The notes under the pieces are model-generated. The model saw only the letters and a program-made list of their open reading frames with translations, had not been told where the DNA came from and did not search any database. Of a stretch of 23,140 nt of DNA, positions 1-7,607 are shown in pieces (the first letter of the stretch is position 1; every line of letters begins with the position of its first letter). Where the stretch lies: positions 1 to 23,140 of the forward strand of contig CAYHEK010000018.1 of the NCBI GenBank assembly GCA_964355545.1, in the 5' to 3' direction. The position numbers were made by a program, and so were the translations under genes. This stretch comes from JAPLGE01 sp964355545. Lineage in GTDB: Bacteria; Bipolaricaulota; Bipolaricaulia; UBA7950; UBA9294.

Positions 1-2386
<2,386 letters not shown>

Positions 2387-2418
2387 GACACACACTCTAT
2401 TCACTTGTCAAGGACCAA

Positions 2419-2436
2419 GCGCGGCTTGCGCCACGC
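2419..2436 (-). other. Leader hairpin with GCAA loop upstream of 23S
   Basis: On the minus strand, between the proximal promoter and the 23S 5' end, GCGTGGC and GCCGCGC form a 7-bp stem (one G-U pair) closed by a GCAA tetraloop of the stable GNRA type. It would sit near the start of the rRNA leader. It may be a processing or antitermination element; no clear boxA was seen next to it. Confidence 0.45.
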
Positions 2437-2445
2437 CAACTTATC

Positions 2446-2474
2446 ATTCTAGCACCCCGTTCCCAACCTGTCAA
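2446..2474 (-). promoter_or_regulatory. Proximal 23S rRNA promoter (P2)
   Basis: On the minus strand a perfect -35 TTGACA (2469-2474) is followed by exactly 17 nt and a -10 TAGAAT (2446-2451, 5 of 6 to consensus). Transcription would start near 2439 and give a leader of about 50 nt before mature 23S. Confidence 0.8.
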
Positions 2475-2497
2475 GCTCGGGGCGCCCGAACGAGGGA

Positions 2498-2526
2498 ACT
2501 GTACCTAGAGAGCGCCCGTCTGTCAA
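2498..2526 (-). promoter_or_regulatory. Distal 23S rRNA promoter (P1), overlapping the rsmA stop codon
   Basis: A second perfect TTGACA (2521-2526, minus strand) lies 17 nt from TACAGT (2498-2503, 4 of 6 to TATAAT), about 52 bp upstream of P2. Its -35 box contains the TGA stop of rsmA. Tandem promoters are common for rRNA genes. The weaker -10 makes this less certain than P2. Confidence 0.55.
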
Positions 2527-3401
2527 CCAGCCGGGGAGCCCCTGGAACGGCGAGCGTCACGCGGGGTGCGCGCGAGGCAGAGCGCGAGTCGGTCGAGCTC
2601 AGCGAACGAGAGGGTCTCCCCGCGAGCCGTAGGGCTAATCCCCGCTTCAACAAGGACACGGCCGATCTCCTCATTGGGAAGGAGATCGCGCAGCACCGCG
2701 CGGATCATCTTGCGCCTCTTGCCGTAGAGGGCCCGCACGACCGCGAAGAAGACCTCCGCGGGAGCCAAGAAGCGCGGCCCCTCCCGAAACGAGAGGCGCC
2801 ACAGGATCGACTCGACCTCAGGTGGAGGCCAGAAGGCCGCTCGGGAGACCTTCCGCAGGAGGTGGAGGTCGCCGTAGGCACGGACCAACACCCCGAGAGC
2901 CGACCCGTCGCGACCCGGGCTCGCCGCGATCTTCTCGACAACCTCGGCTTGGGAGAGAAGGAGGGCGCCCGTGACCAACTTTCGGCTCTCCACGAGGCGT
3001 TCCAGGATCGGGGCGGTGATGCGGTAGGGGATGTTCCCCACCACGAAGACCGGACGGCCGGCGAAGGCGCGGGCGAGATCGAACTCCAGAAAGTCGCGGT
3101 GCTCGATCTCGACATTCACCAGGGTACCGACCGTCTCCCCGAGGATCCGCACGAGCCTACCGTCGATCTCGACGGCGACTACGCGAGCGGCAATCCGAGC
3201 GAGCTCGCGCGTGACCGTCCCCAAGCCGGGGCCGATCTCGAGGATCCCTTCAGGTTTCGCTTGCGCGACCTCGCTCGCGATCGCGTCGAGGACCGAGCGA
3301 TCGACGAGGAAGTTCTGGCCGAGGCCCCTGCTCGGTCGGATCCCGGCCGAGCGCAAGAGCGAAGTGACGACCCTGCGCGAGGTGAGGTCCTCAGAGACCA
3401 C
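2523..3401 (-). CDS. rsmA: 16S rRNA (adenine-N6,N6)-dimethyltransferase RsmA/KsgA
   Basis: The 292-residue protein should use S-adenosylmethionine to dimethylate the two adjacent adenines near the 3' end of 16S rRNA, a late check in small-subunit assembly. It has the family features in order: GQNFL (residues 28-32), the SAM-binding loop EIGPGLGTVT (55-64), the acidic AVEID (76-80), RDF (102-104) and the catalytic NIPY (123-126, usually NLPY), then the small helical C-terminal domain. The start is a GTG at 3401, with GGGAGG about 9 nt upstream, and it overlaps the end of the preceding gene by 11 nt. It is the last gene of the ABC transporter operon, and its stop codon lies inside the -35 box of a 23S promoter. 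The family is certain. Confidence 0.95.
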   Translation of the reverse strand: MVSEDLTSRRVVTSLLRSAGIRPSRGLGQNFLVDRSVLDAIASEVAQAKPEGILEIGPGLGTVTRELARIAARVVAVEIDGRLVRILGETVGTLVNVEIEHRDFLEFDLARAFAGRPVFVVGNIPYRITAPILERLVESRKLVTGALLLSQAEVVEKIAASPGRDGSALGVLVRAYGDLHLLRKVSRAAFWPPPEVESILWRLSFREGPRFLAPAEVFFAVVRALYGKRRKMIRAVLRDLLPNEEIGRVLVEAGISPTARGETLSFAELDRLALCLARTPRDARRSRGSPAG

Positions 3402-4251
3402 GGCGCGCGTCCCTCCCCGAGATTCGCGTGAGCAAAAGCTCAGCGCTTCGGGAGCTCACCTCGTGCTCACTCACCGCGCCTCGGAGATCGTCGGTTGAGC
3501 CGCCTGGCTCAACGAGGGAGATCCCTCCCGGAAAGAGGTCCGTGTTGTACGCGTGTCCACCCTGCGCGGGGAGGAAGAGCCCCGCGACCCGCCTCCCGTA
3601 GATCAAGAGGTTCGCCCTCCTCTCCCCGACCATCACTCCGACGAGCTCGCCCGCGTAGCTCGTCCCCGCGGATAGAAACTCGGTCGGGACCGGCTCCTCG
3701 AGGTGCCCGGGGAGGACAAGGAGCTCCTGGGGGACGAGGATGGTGAAGTCGCGGCCGATCGCTCCTTGGCTTGCGCCCCTCCACAGGACCACGTAGTGGC
3801 TAACGAGGTGGCTGTCCAGAAGGATCGTGTTCCGGCCGGCCGGGACGTCCGCCACTCGCCGGCCGAGGCCGACGCGGACCTCCACGTGCATTCCCGTGAC
3901 CCCCATCTGGGCGGAGACAAGCTGCGAGCCGGAGGGCGTCTCCGCCCCGAGGTTGTAGAGGATGGGCATGAAGTTACGATCGAATTGGAACTGCTGCGCG
4001 AGCGAGATCGACGCGCTCTGGGTCGTGAGGGTTCCCTGCGAGAGGAGCATGTACCCCTCGCTTTCGGAATAGAGGAGCGTGTACTCCTCCTGGGCGACCA
4101 GCGCCTCGCCCTCCTCCAGGAGGAAGTGCCCGCTCTCCACGAGCCGCTCGACGCTCGGGGCCTCCACCCGCGACCCCTCCTGCGGAATGACAAGCAAGAA
4201 GAGGAGGATCACGCCGACCACGGCCAAGACGATGAGGAGCCCTTTCTCCAA
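3391..4251 (-). CDS. Membrane-anchored extracytoplasmic protein of unknown function
   Basis: I do not recognise this 286-residue protein. Residues about 4-23 form one hydrophobic helix after a short basic start (MEKG), so it is probably a signal anchor with the remainder outside the cytoplasmic membrane. No lipobox cysteine is seen. The rest looks like a soluble, beta-rich domain with alternating hydrophobic residues and no motif I can name. The start is TTG at 4251, chosen because GAGGAG lies just upstream, overlapping the stop of the permease gene. It sits between an ABC-2 permease and rsmA in a tightly packed operon, so it may be an accessory of the exporter, such as a substrate-binding or periplasmic partner. 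That role is inferred from position only. Confidence 0.75.
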   Translation of the reverse strand: MEKGLLIVLAVVGVILLFLLVIPQEGSRVEAPSVERLVESGHFLLEEGEALVAQEEYTLLYSESEGYMLLSQGTLTTQSASISLAQQFQFDRNFMPILYNLGAETPSGSQLVSAQMGVTGMHVEVRVGLGRRVADVPAGRNTILLDSHLVSHYVVLWRGASQGAIGRDFTILVPQELLVLPGHLEEPVPTEFLSAGTSYAGELVGVMVGERRANLLIYGRRVAGLFLPAQGGHAYNTDLFPGGISLVEPGGSTDDLRGAVSEHEVSSRSAELLLTRISGRDARRGL

Positions 4252-4260
4252 CGTTTCTCC

Positions 4261-4977
4261 TCACTTCCAGCGCGTCAGGATCTCCTCGCGGCGGAAGACC
4301 TTGATCGCGAAGTACAGCACGGCAAGGCTTGCGAGAAGCAAGACGAGCCCCTCCACCCCCACGAGGAAGAGGCTGACGAGCGTCTTGCGGCTCGAGTAGA
4401 CGATGAGAGGAATGAGCCCGGGCAGGATGGCGAAGCTTGAGAACTGGTACGCGGCACGGGCGTCGCTCGCCCGCGAGGAGACGAGCATCGTCACCCCCAC
4501 GGTGAAGAGGGCGAGGAGCGGGGAGAGGCCGAAGATCGCGGCGATCCACGGCGGGGTCAAGACGTGCGGCGGAATCCCGCCCAAGAGGACCCTCGAGACG
4601 CCAAGGAAGAGGCCAAAGCTCCCCCACGCGAGACCAAGAGCAGGGAGGACGCTCGCCAGCATCTTTCCCAGGAAGAGCTCGAGGTCGGAGACCGGTGTCG
4701 CCAGGAGCGGCTCGAGGCTTCCCTGTTCCTTCTCTCCCACGATCGAGTAGACGGCGATCGCCATGGGGACGATCGCCGGGAGAATGAGGAAGTACATGAG
4801 CGCCGTGTTGAAGAGAGCCGCTTGGGCGCCCGGAATGTCGACGCTGCGTCCCTGGTAGACCATCACGACCGAGGCGCCGACCATGAACAGGGGCAGGAAG
4901 ATCCCCCCCAGGAGGATCATCCGGTTGTGCAGGGACTCCAACCACTCCTTGACGAGGATCACCCTAATGCGACGCAT
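4261..4977 (-). CDS. ABC-2 family transporter permease
   Basis: This 238-residue integral membrane protein is the likely transmembrane half of an ABC exporter. A cytoplasmic N-terminus (RRIRVILVKEWLESL) leads into about six hydrophobic segments. After the second comes GEKEQGSLEPLLATPVS (residues about 80-96), the conserved loop of ABC-2 permeases that contacts the ATPase. The ATG at 4977 overlaps the end of the ATPase gene by 14 nt, so the two are probably translated together and form one transporter. This family exports drugs, lipids, polysaccharides or peptides, and also includes NatB-like and gliding-type exporters; the substrate cannot be read from this sequence. The next gene encodes an extracytoplasmic protein that may belong to the same machine. 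Confidence 0.9.
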   Translation of the reverse strand: MRRIRVILVKEWLESLHNRMILLGGIFLPLFMVGASVVMVYQGRSVDIPGAQAALFNTALMYFLILPAIVPMAIAVYSIVGEKEQGSLEPLLATPVSDLELFLGKMLASVLPALGLAWGSFGLFLGVSRVLLGGIPPHVLTPPWIAAIFGLSPLLALFTVGVTMLVSSRASDARAAYQFSSFAILPGLIPLIVYSSRKTLVSLFLVGVEGLVLLLASLAVLYFAIKVFRREEILTRWK

Positions 4978-5881
4978 GTGCTCCCTCCATCAGGTCGAGG
5001 TACAGGTCTTCCAGAGAGTAGCGAAGTTCGGTCACGAACTGGACCTCGCCGCCCAGCTCGACGAGCCGCCGCACGAGGAGGGGGTTCTCCCGCTCCGGGT
5101 CGGCCAGGGAGACGAGGAGCTTCCCGTCCACCCACTCCGCCTTCTTGACGAAGGGAAGCCCCAACGCCTTCTCGATCCCCGGACGCGGGCTCGCCAGGTG
5201 AACCACGGTCCGCCGGCCGTACATCCGCTCCTTGAGCTCCTGCGGCCTTCCCACGGCGACGAGCCGCCTCTTGAACAGGGCGACGCGATCGCAGAGGCGG
5301 TCCGCCTCATCAAGGTTGTGGGTGCACAGGAAGATCGTCCGCTCCTTCGTGCGGAGCGTCTCGATGAGATCGCGCACGACCTTCGCTGCCTCGGGGTCGA
5401 GGCTCGCCGTCGGCTCGTCGAGGAAGAGGACGTCGGGATCGTGGAGGAGGGCCCGCGCGATCGCGACCTTCTGCCGCATCCCCTTGGACAGGCTCCCGGC
5501 GAGGTCGCCCTTCCGGTCCCAGAGGTCGAAGAGACGCAGGAGGCGCTCCACCCGGCCCGCGGGATCTCGAATGCCATAGAGCCTGGCGAAGAAGAGGAGG
5601 TTGTCGCGGGCGGAGAGGCGCTTGTACAGGCCAGGGGTCTCGGTGAGGACGCCGACGTGCTCGCGGATCGAGCGGTTCTCCCGACCGAGAGCGAAGCCGG
5701 CGACGGTGCCGGTCCCGGCGTTGGGGGCGATCAGGGCGGCGAGGAGGCGCACGGTCGTCGTCTTGCCGGCGCCGTTCGGGCCGAGGAACCCGAAGATCTC
5801 CCCTTTCTCGACCTCAAGGTCGAGGTCTTCCACCGCGACGAGGTTGCCGAACCGCCGCGTCAAGCCCTCTACGTGAATCAC
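4964..5881 (-). CDS. ABC transporter ATP-binding protein of the ABC-2 exporter class
   Basis: This 305-residue nucleotide-binding subunit should power the adjacent permease. From the chosen GTG start it shows Walker A GPNGAGKT (34-41), the signature LSKGMRQKV (131-139), Walker B VLFLDEPT (151-158), a D-loop SLD, and the switch histidine in CTHNLDEAD (H188). The ETPGLY stretch at 81-86 stands where a Q-loop is expected, as in many drug and NatA-type ATPases. After about residue 215 there is a C-terminal extension typical of the CcmA/NatA group. The GTG at 5881 overlaps the stop of the small upstream gene by 4 nt (GTGA), with GAGGAA a few bases before it. The longer upstream reading frame has no family similarity before this point. 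Confidence 0.93.
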   Translation of the reverse strand: MIHVEGLTRRFGNLVAVEDLDLEVEKGEIFGFLGPNGAGKTTTVRLLAALIAPNAGTGTVAGFALGRENRSIREHVGVLTETPGLYKRLSARDNLLFFARLYGIRDPAGRVERLLRLFDLWDRKGDLAGSLSKGMRQKVAIARALLHDPDVLFLDEPTASLDPEAAKVVRDLIETLRTKERTIFLCTHNLDEADRLCDRVALFKRRLVAVGRPQELKERMYGRRTVVHLASPRPGIEKALGLPFVKKAEWVDGKLLVSLADPERENPLLVRRLVELGGEVQFVTELRYSLEDLYLDLMEGAHASH

Positions 5882-6102
5882 TTCTGTTCCTCGTACTTCG
5901 AGGCCTCGATCCGCTCGCGGAGGCACTCCTCGGCCGTTCGCTCCGCAGGAGACGAGGAGTCCTCGGCGCGCGCAGCGCGCGGCCCCGCGCGCTCCTTTAG
6001 GAAGCCGAGGCGCCGGGCGAGCCACTTCGCGTTGAGCGTGACCCCCAACGGCCAGATGACGAACAGGCGATCTTCATCACTCCAGAACGGGAGCTGCACC
6101 AT
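5878..6102 (-). CDS. Small hypothetical protein heading the ABC transporter operon
   Basis: This 74-residue protein is of no family I can name. It opens with a compact, aromatic-rich segment (PFWSDEDRLFVIWPLGV), continues with a basic stretch, and ends in a charged helical tail (RTAEECLRERIEASKYEEQK) that loosely recalls a SHOCT-type oligomerisation motif. It has no signal peptide and no clear transmembrane helix. The frame stays open upstream to 6183, but I chose the ATG at 6102 because a candidate promoter overlaps the upstream part. GGAGGG lies very close to this ATG, so the GTG directly after it (6099) may be the real start. Its stop overlaps the ATPase start by 4 nt, which points to translational coupling. 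Confidence 0.55.
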   Translation of the reverse strand: MVQLPFWSDEDRLFVIWPLGVTLNAKWLARRLGFLKERAGPRAARAEDSSSPAERTAEECLRERIEASKYEEQK

Positions 6103-6142
6103 CCCTCCATTTCGACCCAAACGAGTCCATGCGCCGCGTTTC

Positions 6143-6170
6143 ATGGTACCGTGGCCAGGTAGTTTGGCAA
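6143..6170 (-). promoter_or_regulatory. Candidate promoter of the ABC transporter-rsmA operon
   Basis: On the minus strand TTGCCA (6165-6170) is separated by 16 nt from TACCAT (6143-6148), 5 of 6 and 4 of 6 to consensus. Transcription would start near 6136, about 34 nt before the start of the small first gene. The match is moderate. Confidence 0.35.
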
Positions 6171-6340
6171 GCCGCTGCAACAAGGCGGAGGGGACTCCTC
6201 ATCATCGCCGCGCGAGGACATCTGTCCACAAAGACCCTGACAAATGGTTGTCCGTGCGGAGGCACCGTTCCTTAGCGCACGAATCCTCCCTCGCTACCCT
6301 CCAGGGCGTCCAACGTGCAAAGGAGGAGAGGAGGAAGACA

Positions 6341-7216
6341 ATGAAGAGAGTCGTTTCTGTAGCTCTACTGGCCGCCTTATCGCTTATCCTTTTCCTTGGG
6401 GTCGGCCACGCCCAGACGCCGCCCGATCCGCTTCAACAGGAACTCGCGACGATGGAGGCCGTGTTCAATGGCCTGGAGTCGTTCATGGGCGAGTTGATCA
6501 GCGAACTCAAGGGGAACATGGCGGCGACCACTCAGCTCGGTGCCGACCTCGGCAACCTGCGCAACACGGTGACGGTCATCGCGGGAGAGGTCAAGGCCGC
6601 GGATGGGAAGATCATTGGACTGCGTGAGGACGTGAACAAGATGGCCGGCGTCCAGGAGGAATTCAAGGCGCGCCTGGCCTCGCTCGAAGCGCGTCTTTCT
6701 GAGCTTGCGCAGCTGTGTGACAAGCTTCAGATAACCCTCCAGGTGACGCGCGACGACCTCGCGACACTGAGTCAGGCGGTTGCTGCCTTGGCGACCGACT
6801 ATGACGCATTCAAGACGGCGACCCTCGCCGACATCTCCGCGCTCAAGAAGGGCGTCGAAGACCTTTCGAGCCGCGTGCAGAAGCTCGAGGACGAGGACGT
6901 AGGGACCTTCAAGAAGAAGGTGATCGAGCTTGAGCGGGCGATGAGCGCCCTTTCGATCAAGATCGACAACAACCGCGCTAAGCTCGAGGGGTTCGACGGC
7001 GTGATCGCAAGCCTCGCCGCCGACATCGAGGCGACCCAGAGCGGGATTCAAGCGAACACGAGCCTCCTCGAGGATCACGAGACGCGGTTGAAGGCCCTAG
7101 AGGACGGCACGGCGGTCGCCCAGCTGCAGGAGCAGGTGAACACCCTGTACTTCATCTCGATCGTCGGACTCCTCGCGGGAATCGGGGCACTGATCTGGGG
7201 ATTCATGGGGACGTAA
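6341..7216 (+). CDS. Secreted coiled-coil protein with C-terminal membrane anchor
   Basis: This 291-residue protein has three parts. A signal peptide (basic MKR, a long hydrophobic core, then GHA-QT) probably ends near residue 25. Residues about 30-265 are almost entirely helical heptad-like sequence, rich in A, L, K, E and D, with repeated segments such as KARLASLEARLSEL and LSSRVQKLEDED. The C-terminus is a single hydrophobic helix (residues about 272-290, IVGLLAGIGALIWGFMG) ending at the stop. The layout resembles rod-like envelope spacer proteins such as Thermotoga Omp-alpha, but no SLH domain is seen; that comparison is architectural only. AGGAGAGGAGGAAG before the ATG gives a strong ribosome binding site. 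The gene is monocistronic: divergent genes lie upstream and a strong terminator follows. The reading frame stays open far upstream, but that part is antisense to the ABC genes. Confidence 0.88.
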   Translation: MKRVVSVALLAALSLILFLGVGHAQTPPDPLQQELATMEAVFNGLESFMGELISELKGNMAATTQLGADLGNLRNTVTVIAGEVKAADGKIIGLREDVNKMAGVQEEFKARLASLEARLSELAQLCDKLQITLQVTRDDLATLSQAVAALATDYDAFKTATLADISALKKGVEDLSSRVQKLEDEDVGTFKKKVIELERAMSALSIKIDNNRAKLEGFDGVIASLAADIEATQSGIQANTSLLEDHETRLKALEDGTAVAQLQEQVNTLYFISIVGLLAGIGALIWGFMGT

Positions 7217-7251
7217 ACTCCGCACGATGAGGGGGACCTTGGGTCCACCCG

Positions 7252-7283
7252 CGGGAGGGATGACCGATCCCTCCCGTTCTTTT
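7252..7283 (+). terminator. Rho-independent terminator of the coiled-coil gene
   Basis: CGGGAGGGAT (7252-7261) pairs perfectly with ATCCCTCCCG (7267-7276) around a 5-nt loop, and TTCTTTT follows. It separates the coiled-coil gene from the condensin operon. Confidence 0.92.
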
Positions 7284-7310
7284 GCGAGCGCGCGTAACAG
7301 AAGTTATAGT
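7282..7310 (+). promoter_or_regulatory. Promoter of the HTH-smc-scpA-scpB operon
   Basis: TTGCGA (7282-7287), a 17-nt spacer and TATAGT (7305-7310, 5 of 6) form a good sigma-70-like promoter. The -35 box begins inside the T-tract of the preceding terminator. Transcription would start near 7317, some 24 nt before the HTH gene. Confidence 0.65.
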
Positions 7311-7340
7311 AGTAAACCGATCGCCGAGGGGTGGTGAAGG

Positions 7341-7607
7341 GTGGAGCAGTTGGGAAGGCGCTTGCAGCGCGTCCGACTGGTGAATGGCTGGAGCAAACGG
7401 GGGGTGGCGCAGAGGCTCGGTGTCTCGATTCCCTCCATTATCCGCTGGGAAGAGGGGGTCGCCGAGCCGAACGACTACAACCGCTACAAGATCGAGCGGC
7501 TCCTGGAAGAAGGGACTGCGACGGCCCGCCCTCCCATCCCGCCCCGATCCGATGAGTTCGAACTCGCCCTCTTCCCGAACGAGGGGCGTAAAGGGGGCGA
7601 CCGGTGA
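7341..7607 (+). CDS. Small XRE-like helix-turn-helix protein, coupled to smc
   Basis: This 88-residue protein has one recognisable domain. Residues about 5-55 read as a lambda-repressor/XRE-type helix-turn-helix (LGRRLQRVRLVNGWSKRGVA, then QRLGVSIPSIIRWEEGVAEP), with the second and recognition helices at about 18-37. A charged linker and a proline-rich tail (TARPPIPPRSDEFELALFP) follow, possibly a protein contact. The start is GTG at 7341, with GAGGGG and GGTGAAGG upstream. Its TGA overlaps the GTG start of smc by 4 nt, so it is probably made together with the condensin. It may autoregulate the operon or help place SMC on DNA, in the way ParB or other site-specific factors do. Neither role is shown by the sequence. 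Confidence 0.8.
   Translation: MEQLGRRLQRVRLVNGWSKRGVAQRLGVSIPSIIRWEEGVAEPNDYNRYKIERLLEEGTATARPPIPPRSDEFELALFPNEGRKGGDR

Noticed and set aside
2387..2522. Possible tRNA or 16S 3' end in the 23S leader.
   Set aside because: No cloverleaf, CCA end or anti-Shine-Dalgarno sequence was found; only promoters and a short hairpin.
4883..6340. A long plus-strand extension of the coiled-coil gene, making a 777-residue protein.
   Set aside because: The upstream part is antisense to the ABC ATPase. The signal peptide and strong ribosome binding site at 6341 mark the true start.
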